A stretch of 9,671 bases of DNA from NCBI GenBank assembly GCA_958417755.1, contig CATZDY010000098.1:1-9671 (forward strand). The letters are read 5' to 3'. Below are positions 4,929 through 9,671 of the stretch, one piece after another (within the stretch, counting starts at the first letter, position 1; every line of letters begins with the position of its first letter). Source of the DNA: an uncultured Peptococcaceae bacterium. Lineage in GTDB: Bacteria > Bacillota > Desulfotomaculia > Desulfotomaculales > Desulfocucumaceae. The notes below the pieces were generated by a model. That model ran no database searches. It had not been told where the DNA came from and saw only the letters and a list, made by a program, of their open reading frames with translations. A program made the position numbers and the translations under genes.

Positions 4929-4931
4929 CAA
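4904..4931 (-). promoter_or_regulatory. Strong leftward promoter of the ATPase gene
   Basis: On the minus strand TTGATA (4926-4931) is followed after 16 bases by a perfect TATAAT (4904-4909). Most of the promoter lies inside the 47-bp repeat, but the last three bases of the -35 are just outside it. The second repeat copy therefore lacks this -35. Confidence 0.7.
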
Positions 4932-4973
4932 GTATTTATACACATTTATTACAATATTTACAAGATACAATAT

Positions 4974-5012
4974 ATGAATAAAATAAAAATTACACTGTTA
5001 AAGATTACTTAG
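4974..5012 (+). pseudogene. 5' remnant of a TIGR04076-family gene
   Basis: Downstream of the left 47-bp repeat an ATG opens the frame MNKIKITLLKIT and stops at TAG 5010-5012. The intact gene at 5597 begins MKKVKITVLKTT after the right repeat copy. The similarity covers both the leader (TTTATTACAAYATTT in each) and the first dozen codons, so this is a duplicated 5' end that has lost its ribosome binding site, most of its coding sequence and the frame. Homology fades after about 5013. Confidence 0.65.
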
Positions 5013-5100
5013 ATTCTCCACCCCATCGCAGATTTTATCATCAACTGCCTGTCGGCACGTAGAACAATTCTGATTAAGAACAAACCTATTCCTTTACACA

Positions 5101-5129
5101 TTGATGTACGTAATCACGTATTGAATATT
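5101..5129 (+). promoter_or_regulatory. Antitoxin promoter with internal palindrome
   Basis: TTGATG (5101-5106) and AATATT (5124-5129) are 17 bases apart. The spacer contains TACGT-AATC-ACGTA (5107-5120), a perfect five-base inverted repeat. Phd/YefM antitoxins repress their own operons through palindromes overlapping the promoter, so this is the likely autoregulatory site. Confidence 0.6.
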
Positions 5130-5146
5130 AAAAACGAGGTGATTTT

Positions 5147-5395
5147 ATGGAATCTGTTACAATTGCTAAAGCTCGACAAAACCTTTATAAACTTGTCACT
5201 AATACTAATCAGAATTATCAACCTATACAAATACTTAGCAAGAATGGGAATGCTGTCTTGATTTCTGCCGATGACTGGAAAGCTATACAAGAAACTTTAT
5301 ATTTGGCATCTATTCCTGGCATGAACGATACTATCATAAAAGGATTAAGAGAACCTTTAAATCAATGCAAATCCGCTGATGAGGTTGATTGGTAA
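5147..5395 (+). CDS. Phd/YefM-family antitoxin of a type II toxin-antitoxin system
   Basis: An 82-residue protein whose N-terminal half is a Phd/YefM DNA-binding fold: VTIAKARQNLYKLVTNTNQN, then PIQILSKNGNAVLISADDWK. The C-terminal part (AIQETLYLASIPGMNDTIIK through LNQCKSADEVDW) is the extended region that wraps and neutralises a RelE/YoeB-type ribosome-dependent mRNA interferase. Length and motifs are normal for the family. The ribosome binding site GAGGTG sits 6 bases before the ATG. The palindrome at 5107-5120 is the expected autorepression site. The partner toxin should follow directly, but only its last part remains at 5394-5525. The gene is therefore an intact orphan antitoxin here, which could still neutralise a related toxin elsewhere in the genome. 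Confidence 0.9.
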   Translation: MESVTIAKARQNLYKLVTNTNQNYQPIQILSKNGNAVLISADDWKAIQETLYLASIPGMNDTIIKGLREPLNQCKSADEVDW

Positions 5396-5525
5396 TCAAC
5401 CTCGTTTAGTTTATGAAGTAATCAAAGAACAAAATATTGTTAGAGTACTTCATATGTGGGCTCATACAAGTAAATTTTTTCAGTCTAATATTCCTCAATT
5501 AATAAATAATTCCTTATATATTTAA
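5394..5525 (+). pseudogene. C-terminal remnant of a RelE/YoeB-type toxin
   Basis: In the frame beginning at 5394 the sequence reads NQPRLVYEVIKEQNIVRVLH and then MWAHT. This is the C-terminal strand region of YoeB/Txe toxins, which normally reads roughly RINxxHRLVYEV, a variable stretch, then a closing HY. It follows the antitoxin directly, overlapping its stop codon, so about the first two thirds of the toxin gene are missing. Adding one T within CATACAAGTAA would restore H-Y-K-stop, so there is probably a small frameshift near the end too, and the present frame runs on to TAA 5523-5525. With no start codon or N-terminal residues, no functional toxin can be made. Confidence 0.78.
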
Positions 5526-5567
5526 TTTACTGACTTACGATTATTATACTTATGATTCAGTTTTTAT
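5521..5567. repeat. 47-bp direct repeat, right copy
   Basis: The second copy of the element at 4882-4928, in the same orientation, 639 bases further right. It lies immediately upstream of the TIGR04076 gene and supplies likely -10 boxes, TATACT (5545-5550) or TATGAT (5551-5556), with only weak -35 matches. The last bases of the toxin remnant frame run into it. Confidence 0.9.
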
Positions 5568-5596
5568 TTATTACAACATTTGAAAGGGGTAACATA

Positions 5597-5938
5597 ATGA
5601 AGAAAGTAAAAATTACAGTGCTAAAGACCACTTTAGACGTAGAACTTGCTAAAGAATATGGCGTGGAAGGACTCACTGCATGTCCAATGCTGAAAGCAGG
5701 TCAGGTGTTTTACGCTGACTATGCAAAGCCAGACGGCTTATGTGATGAAGCATGGAAGGCAATCTATCAATACGTCTTTGCCTTAGCCCACGGAGCTGGA
5801 AATGACTTGTTCTATTATGGAGACTGGATTAGAAAGCCTGGTGTAGCAATTTGCAGCTGTAATGATGGTCTGCGACCTGTAATTTTCAAATTGGAAGCTA
5901 CAGACGAAACAGCGACAATTCATTATACTCCAGTTTGA
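5597..5938 (+). CDS. TIGR04076-family protein of unknown function
   Basis: A 113-residue protein that closely resembles the TIGR04076 family: KVKITVLKTTLDVELAKEYG at the start, then ACPMLKAGQVFYADYAKPDG, AWKAIYQYVFALAHGAG, YYGDWIRKPG and CSCNDGLRPVIFKLEA. Cysteines at 29, 49, 86 and 88, including the C-S-C pair, suggest metal binding or redox chemistry, but no activity is established to my knowledge. No signal or membrane segment is seen, so it should be cytoplasmic. The ATG at 5597 follows AAAGGGG by about 7 bases; the in-frame TTG at 5552 has no such site. It is transcribed alone from the right 47-bp repeat and ends at the terminator at 6017-6045. A decayed copy of its 5' end lies at 4974-5012. 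Confidence 0.85.
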   Translation: MKKVKITVLKTTLDVELAKEYGVEGLTACPMLKAGQVFYADYAKPDGLCDEAWKAIYQYVFALAHGAGNDLFYYGDWIRKPGVAICSCNDGLRPVIFKLEATDETATIHYTPV

Positions 5939-6016
5939 TAAATTTAGTTTTTAATGTAAACCTTTAATTTTAAAAACTTGGCATATATCCTGCATTATAA
6001 AATAATGAAAAGATAA

Positions 6017-6045
6017 AAAACACCGCTGGCAATTAGCGGTGTTTT
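6017..6045 (+). terminator. Intrinsic terminator after the TIGR04076 gene
   Basis: AAAACACCGCT (6017-6027) pairs perfectly with AGCGGTGTTTT (6035-6045) around GGCAATT. The 3' arm ends in TTTT, and the A-run before the 5' arm lets it also work leftward. It lies 79 bases after the stop codon at 5938. Confidence 0.85.
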
Positions 6046-6148
6046 ACATTATAGACATGAACATTAGCAGTATTATTTTGATTGCAAGTATGCTAATATA
6101 CAGGAATAGAAAATAAAAGTTGCAGTTTGACAAGGGAGAAGTCTAAAA

Positions 6149-6295
6149 ATGAAAAAACTTATTTTAGGTATTGGAATAATTCTTTTTGCAATTCTGTTCA
6201 AACTATGCTCATCAGGATCAGAAGCCATAGCACTTATTATTGGTATTGTTGGACTATGCTTTTCTATTGCAGGATTCATCGATAAAGAAATTTAA
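6149..6295 (+). CDS. Small two-helix membrane protein
   Basis: A 48-residue protein beginning KKLILGIGIILFAILFKLC and continuing SSGSEAIALIIGIVGLCFSI before ending AGFIDKEI. Two hydrophobic segments (about 4-19 and 26-43) are joined by a short polar turn, giving a helical hairpin in the cytoplasmic membrane with a positively charged N-terminus. GGGAG (6134-6138) is a usable ribosome binding site about 10 bases upstream. Proteins of this size and pattern recur in Clostridia and bacilli with no assigned role. It stands alone, converging on the aldo/keto reductase gene 19 bases away. Codon use is consistent and the hydrophobic pattern is too regular for chance. Confidence 0.7.
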   Translation: MKKLILGIGIILFAILFKLCSSGSEAIALIIGIVGLCFSIAGFIDKEI

Positions 6296-6319
6296 TACTA
6301 TCGAAATTTTATCTTTATC
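6281..6319. terminator. Weak AT-rich hairpin between convergent genes
   Basis: GATAAAG (6281-6287) and CTTTATC (6313-6319) pair, with inner AAATTT blocks adding to the stem after a small bulge. It spans the ends of the small membrane gene and the reductase gene. It is AT-rich and has no clean T-run, so termination is only possible, not shown. Confidence 0.3.
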
Positions 6320-7160
6320 TCACCAACCCTGTTAAAAATTCTACAGTAGAAGGCTCATAATGCGAGAAAAAAGAACTTTCCGCTCGATCCAACGCCGCAA
6401 TAGTATCCATATCCTCAGCAGTCAGTGTAAAATCAAATACATTGAAATTCTGTTCCAGGCGATCCCTGTGAGTAGACTTAGGGATAACCACCACACCCCG
6501 CTGAATTAAATAGCGTAGAGCCACCTGGGCAACAGACTTACCGTATTTGCTCCCAATCTCCTTTAATGTAGGATTCGAAAACATGTCGTTTCTACCTTCT
6601 GCAAAGGGGCCCCAAGACTCATGCTGTACGCCATACTTATCCATGATTTCACGCGCCTTGACCTGCTGATTAAAAACATGTGTTTCCACTTGATTGACTG
6701 CTGGAGTGATTTCTACGAATTGGCATAAATCAACCAAACGGTCAGGGTAGAAATTAGAGACACCAATGGCACGGACCTTCCCTTCTTTATAGGCTTCCTC
6801 CATAGCACGGTAAGTACCATAATAATCATTAAATGGCTGGTGAATCAACAGCAAATCAATATAATCCATTTGCAGCTTTTTCAAAGATTCCTCAATGGAG
6901 GCTTTTGCTTTTTCATAGCCGCCATTAGAAATCCAAACCTTTGTAGTGATAAAAAATTCTTCTCTGGGAATGCCGCATTTCTTGATTGCCCACCCCACAG
7001 CTTCCTCGTTTCCGTATGCCTGTGCAGTATCAATAGACCGGTAACCAATATCAATGGCATCCAATACGCACCGTTCACACTCAGTCTGATCCTCAATCTG
7101 ATAAACGCCATAACCCAAAATAGGCATCTTTACACCATTGTTCAAAGTTACATCATGCAT
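6315..7160 (-). CDS. Aldo/keto reductase (NADPH-dependent)
   Basis: A 281-residue protein, normal length for the family, folding as a TIM barrel that reduces aldehydes and ketones with NAD(P)H in the cytoplasm. The catalytic tetrad is visible: D44 and Y49 in DTAQAYGNEE, K74 in TTKVW, and H107 in LLLIHQP. Downstream are the AKR signatures AIGVSNF and VNQVETHVF, and the cofactor-binding IPKSTHRDRLEQN near the C-terminus. The overall pattern is close to 2,5-diketo-gluconate reductase/YvgN-type enzymes, although the substrate cannot be told. The ATG at 7160 is chosen over TTG 7166, giving about 10 bases to GGAG. The gene is divergent from the MerR gene at 7381 and has a MerR-type promoter, so induction by reactive aldehydes, as for AdhR-controlled reductases, is likely. 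Confidence 0.94.
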   Translation of the reverse strand: MHDVTLNNGVKMPILGYGVYQIEDQTECERCVLDAIDIGYRSIDTAQAYGNEEAVGWAIKKCGIPREEFFITTKVWISNGGYEKAKASIEESLKKLQMDYIDLLLIHQPFNDYYGTYRAMEEAYKEGKVRAIGVSNFYPDRLVDLCQFVEITPAVNQVETHVFNQQVKAREIMDKYGVQHESWGPFAEGRNDMFSNPTLKEIGSKYGKSVAQVALRYLIQRGVVVIPKSTHRDRLEQNFNVFDFTLTAEDMDTIAALDRAESSFFSHYEPSTVEFLTGLVR

Positions 7161-7280
7161 AATCAATTCTCTCCTTTTTTATTTGATAAATATCCATAAC
7201 CTGTCAATCTCTGCATCTACCTAATGGCATCACTACAGACAAGCCTGTGTCCCTTTATTGCTCAGCTATTTTTTCATCAC

Positions 7281-7309
7281 TTGATGCAGATTTTGTTTTT
7301 TGTTATAGT
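7281..7309 (+). promoter_or_regulatory. Rightward promoter of the MerR gene
   Basis: TTGATG (7281-7286) and TATAGT (7304-7309) are exactly 17 bases apart. Transcription would start around 7316, so the CTTCG-N7-CGAAG site at 7321-7337 lies just downstream of the start, well placed for autorepression. Confidence 0.65.
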
Positions 7310-7310
7310 T

Positions 7311-7341
7311 ATCTTAATACCTTCGAGTTACACGAAGTCAA
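7311..7341 (-). promoter_or_regulatory. MerR-type 19-bp-spacer promoter of the reductase gene
   Basis: On the minus strand TTGACT (7336-7341) and TAAGAT (7311-7316) are separated by 19 bases, the over-long spacing typical of MerR-activated promoters. The inverted repeat CTTCG-N7-CGAAG (7321-7337) lies mostly in this spacer and overlaps the -35, like the CTT-x2-AGTTAACT-x2-AAG sites of AdhR-type regulators. The transcript would have a leader of about 145 bases before the start codon at 7160. Confidence 0.7.
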
Positions 7342-7380
7342 TACTTAACTCAAAAAAAGTTTTATGAAAGGAGGATTTTT

Positions 7381-7800
7381 TTGTATACAGTAAAAGAAAC
7401 AGCAGCTATATTGGGGCTGACAGAACATACGATTCGATTTTATACTGACAAAGGTTTAGTTCCAACTGTAAAACGAGATAAAAATAACAATCGGCTATTC
7501 GATGAGGAAAGTATTAACTGGCTAACTGGCGTAAAGTATCTCAAGGAATGCGGCATGTCCCTTGAGGCAATTAAAGAATATATTAATTTATGCTTGGAGG
7601 GAGACTCCACCATTCAAGAGCGTTATAAAATTATTTTAGAACAGAAAAAGATTGCTGAAACTCAATTAAAAGAAGCAAAAAAACGAATGGAGTATATGCG
7701 GGCTAAAGCAGCTCATTATTTAGAGATTGTGAATAAAAACATCCCTGATGATATGAACCCTGGCAAATGGCAAGAAAAAGCTAAATCCAAGGTCGGTTGA
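7381..7800 (+). CDS. MerR-family transcriptional regulator (AdhR-like)
   Basis: A 139-residue protein with the MerR winged-helix at the N-terminus: YTVKETAAILGLTEHTIRFY, then DKGLVPTVKRDKNNNRLFDE and INWLTGVKYLKECGMSLEAI. A long dimerisation helix follows (about 75-118, with ILEQKKIAETQLKEAKKRME). It lacks the cysteine pattern of metal-sensing MerR proteins and best fits the aldehyde- or electrophile-responsive subgroup often linked to aldo/keto reductases. The start is TTG at 7381, supported by AAAGGAGG (7367-7374) six bases upstream and by the usual M-Y-T-V-K-E beginning. It is divergent from the reductase at 7160. The operator at 7321-7337 is placed to activate that gene and repress this one. 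Confidence 0.92.
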   Translation: MYTVKETAAILGLTEHTIRFYTDKGLVPTVKRDKNNNRLFDEESINWLTGVKYLKECGMSLEAIKEYINLCLEGDSTIQERYKIILEQKKIAETQLKEAKKRMEYMRAKAAHYLEIVNKNIPDDMNPGKWQEKAKSKVG

Positions 7801-7810
7801 TTGGAACGAA

Positions 7811-7839
7811 TTGACAAAAAACATATTTAAAATTACACT
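7811..7839 (+). promoter_or_regulatory. Probable promoter of the DUF1330 gene
   Basis: A perfect TTGACA (7811-7816) is followed after 17 bases by TACACT (7834-7839), which matches the -10 at four of six positions. It begins 10 bases after the MerR stop codon and suggests the next gene is transcribed separately, at least in part. Confidence 0.5.
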
Positions 7840-7884
7840 ATATAGAATTGTATCTATAAATAATGTAAAGCTAGGAGTAAACGC

Positions 7885-8181
7885 ATGAGTAGTTACTTTA
7901 TGGTGAATATATATATCAATCAGCCTGAGAAAAGAAAATACTATGATGAATATCTTGAAAAAGTAAAACCCATTGTTGAAAGCTATGGAGGCGAATATTT
8001 AATTCGTACAGAAGAACTGACTGCATCTAGTCAAGAATGGAAACCTGATAGAATTATTGTGATTAGATTCCCGGACAGAAAACATTTAGATGATTGTTTT
8101 TCTTCAAAGGAATATTGCCAAATTAAAGACCTGAGGATAAGTTCTGTTGAAAGCCGGGTTATTATAGTAGATGGTGTATAA
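7885..8181 (+). CDS. DUF1330-family protein
   Basis: A 98-residue protein with the pattern of DUF1330, a dimeric alpha-beta barrel (ferredoxin-like) family. It begins SYFMVNIYINQPEKRKYYDE, continues VKPIVESYGGEYLIRTEELT, then has WKPDRIIVIRFPDRKHLDDC and a final strand RVIIVDGV. DUF1330 proteins are small cytoplasmic proteins of uncertain function. The ribosome binding site TAGGAG lies about 7 bases before the ATG. It follows the MerR gene by 84 bases with its own promoter candidate and precedes the acetyltransferase gene by 57 bases with no terminator between. It may therefore be co-transcribed with that gene. The length is normal and there is no sign of damage. Confidence 0.85.
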   Translation: MSSYFMVNIYINQPEKRKYYDEYLEKVKPIVESYGGEYLIRTEELTASSQEWKPDRIIVIRFPDRKHLDDCFSSKEYCQIKDLRISSVESRVIIVDGV

Positions 8182-8238
8182 TAGAAATTTATTCCTAGAT
8201 ACCAAACATTAATTATGCAAAACTAATAAGGTGAAAAA

Positions 8239-9444
8239 ATGAATAAAAATGATTTTCATATAAAGGAATTATCAGCAGAAGATTTAGATCAATACAATGC
8301 GTTGCTTCGTTATGCGTTTCAAGTAACTGAAAAAACCCTGTTAGATACTGGTTGGGCTGATGATGAAATAAAACAATCTAAATTCCCCATTTTAGAACGG
8401 GCTGATGTTTGGGGATGTTTTGATGGAAAATCTCTGGTATCCCAGTTTGCCGTATATCCATTAAAAATGAACATCCACTCAGTAGTCTATTCCATCGGTT
8501 TTGTTACAAGTGTAGCTACTTACCCTGAATATTCAGGAATAGGATTAATGGCAAAACTGATGAAGCAAAGTTTAACTGAAATGAAAAAAAAAGGGCAGTC
8601 TCTTTCCTTGCTTTATCCATATTCCATACCCCTTTATCGTAAACGAGGTTGGGAAATTATATCTGATAAAATGTCCTACTCCATCCGAGATGTGCAATTA
8701 CCAAAAAACATAGAAGTTCCAGGATATGTACGCCGGGTAACCTGGGATAATCCAGATTTTAAGGATTTGCATACACAGTTTGCCCAGCAGACACATGGCT
8801 GCCTTTTCCGCAATGACCTGGCCTGGGAGGAATATTGGCGTTGGGACGAAGACGATACCAGTGTTGCTATCTATTACAATACGGATGATAAGCCTTTAGG
8901 ATATATGGTCTATTTAATCAAAGATGACATCATGTATATCAAAGAAATGATTTACCTGAATGTTGAAGCCCGAAAAGGGCTTAGAAAATATATGAGCGCC
9001 CATGAATCCATGATAGACGAAGTGCGTGGTAACAACTATTTCAGTGAACCCATTGCATTTAGCTTAGAAGACAGTGATATTAAAGAAACAATCAGACCTT
9101 ATATCATGGGGCGTATTGTTGATGTGGAAACCTTCTTAGCACAATACAACTGTAAGCCAGAAGCAAATGACTGTACAATAGCTTTCCATATTGCTGATCC
9201 ATTTCTTGAATGGAACAACCGGCAAATTACGGTTACTTTCCATGCTGGAAGATGTCTATTAAGCAATGAAAAAACAAACCATCATGCTCATCTATCCATT
9301 GGGACTTTAACAACGCTTCTGATGGGCTATAAACGAGCCTCTGAGCTAACAAAATTAGAGAAAATCCAAGCAGATGAGGAAACAATCAGATTGCTTGATA
9401 ATAATCTTATTTATGAAAAACCTTATATATCAGATTATATTTAA
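8239..9444 (+). CDS. Eis-like GNAT N-acetyltransferase with C-terminal sterol-carrier-like domain
   Basis: A 401-residue protein with the three-part layout of the Eis family. The N-terminal GNAT domain has the acetyl-CoA loop VATYPEYSGIGLMAKLM (92-108). A second GNAT-like domain follows (about 150-290). The C-terminal SCP2-like domain (about 310-401) contains ITVTFHAGRCLLS. YPYSIPLYRKRGWE places Y133 where the catalytic tyrosine of mycobacterial Eis is found, and the chain ends DYI, near the C-terminal carboxylate used as the base in that enzyme. Family members acetylate amines, including aminoglycosides, but the natural substrate here is unknown and resistance should not be assumed. AAGGTG is the ribosome binding site just before the ATG. 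A terminator follows at 9458-9482. Confidence 0.92.
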   Translation: MNKNDFHIKELSAEDLDQYNALLRYAFQVTEKTLLDTGWADDEIKQSKFPILERADVWGCFDGKSLVSQFAVYPLKMNIHSVVYSIGFVTSVATYPEYSGIGLMAKLMKQSLTEMKKKGQSLSLLYPYSIPLYRKRGWEIISDKMSYSIRDVQLPKNIEVPGYVRRVTWDNPDFKDLHTQFAQQTHGCLFRNDLAWEEYWRWDEDDTSVAIYYNTDDKPLGYMVYLIKDDIMYIKEMIYLNVEARKGLRKYMSAHESMIDEVRGNNYFSEPIAFSLEDSDIKETIRPYIMGRIVDVETFLAQYNCKPEANDCTIAFHIADPFLEWNNRQITVTFHAGRCLLSNEKTNHHAHLSIGTLTTLLMGYKRASELTKLEKIQADEETIRLLDNNLIYEKPYISDYI

Positions 9445-9457
9445 TAAGACTTTCTAT

Positions 9458-9482
9458 AACTCCCTATCCGGGAGTTTCTTTA
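9458..9482 (+). terminator. Intrinsic terminator after the acetyltransferase gene
   Basis: AACTCCC (9458-9464) pairs with GGGAGTT (9470-9476) around TATCC, followed by the T-rich TCTTTAT. It begins 13 bases after the stop codon at 9444. Confidence 0.8.
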
Positions 9483-9492
9483 TATCATCTTC

Positions 9493-9521
9493 TTGTCTGT
9501 AACTATTCAACATGTTATACT
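9493..9521 (+). promoter_or_regulatory. Rightward promoter reading out of the window
   Basis: TTGTCT (9493-9498) and TATACT (9516-9521) are exactly 17 bases apart, and a TGn extended -10 precedes the latter. The remaining 150 bases hold no supportable gene, only a small imperfect hairpin (CCTC..CAG with CTG-GAGG, 9552-9573). A gene or RNA with a long leader may begin beyond the window. Confidence 0.55.
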
Positions 9522-9671
9522 TTATTTAAGTAATCTTTATATTTCTTATATCCTCTTCAGTTGCCGCTGGAGGATTTCAAAAAGTCTTCTAGTATATCCC
9601 TCAAATACTGTCTTATCAAAGTTTCATATCAATTATTATACCCTTATCAGACGAGTCACTAAGATATCAAA

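Noticed and set aside
4998..5093. Minus-strand open frame reading NCSTCRQAVDDKICDGVENL
   Set aside because: It looks protein-like and has a CxxC pair, but has no start codon, is only about 31 codons long, and overlaps the decayed TIGR04076 fragment. Chance or an unrecognisable remnant cannot be told apart.
7235..7248. Near-palindrome ACAGACAAGCCTGT in the reductase leader
   Set aside because: It has one mismatch and only a two-base centre, is far from the promoter, and there is no second copy to support an operator.
9560..9660. Minus-strand frames such as RQYLRDILEDFLKSSSGN near the window end
   Set aside because: Two different frames look equally protein-like over about 24 codons and neither has a start or known motif, so no gene is claimed.

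Overview
The window is AT-rich, uses strong AGGAGG-type ribosome binding sites, and carries gene families typical of gut Clostridia (Firmicutes): a TIGR04076-type protein, an AdhR-like MerR regulator with an aldo/keto reductase, and an Eis-like acetyltransferase. No rRNA, tRNA, CRISPR array or intact transposase was seen, so genus-level placement is not possible from this sequence alone.

Positions 1-3230 look like the eroded control region of a prophage or integrative element. On the minus strand are a frameshifted and truncated Rha-type phage regulator (53-338), an excisionase-like HTH gene (589-843), an XRE regulator cut by one in-frame stop (818-1312), and an intact short XRE gene (1448-1648). 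The last of these is divergent from a second intact XRE gene (1766-2071). The space between the two has good promoters and three phased ACCAT-core operator candidates, a layout like a CI/Cro switch. Further right are the 5' stub of another XRE gene (2074-2160), a third intact XRE gene (2324-2560) behind two AACG-N6-CGTT palindromes, and two small coiled-coil genes (2601-2894, 2951-3226). This part ends at a strong two-way terminator (3411-3446).

Positions 3474-5940 are a patchwork of accessory genes. A minus-strand ATPase with a C-terminal nuclease-like DUF234 domain (3474-4868) starts beside one copy of a 47-bp repeat that supplies its promoter. The second copy (5521-5567) lies upstream of a TIGR04076-family gene (5597-5938). 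Between the copies are a decayed 5' fragment of that same family, an intact Phd/YefM antitoxin (5147-5395) with a palindrome inside its promoter, and the C-terminal remnant of its RelE/YoeB-type toxin. The antitoxin is therefore an orphan locally.

Positions 5940-9671 look like ordinary chromosome: a 48-residue membrane protein (6149-6295), then an aldo/keto reductase (6315-7160) divergent from a MerR regulator (7381-7800). The reductase promoter has the 19-bp spacer and inverted repeat of MerR-controlled promoters. A DUF1330 protein (7885-8181) and an Eis-like GNAT acetyltransferase (8239-9444) follow, closed by a terminator. A good promoter at 9493-9521 reads out of the window.

The main points of interest are the compact divergent XRE switch, the 47-bp repeat joining a nuclease-like ATPase to a TIGR04076 gene, the toxin deletion beside an intact antitoxin, a G-quadruplex motif in an AT-rich regulatory gap, and several single-lesion pseudogenes that suggest recent decay. 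No complete new system can be claimed from the sequence alone.
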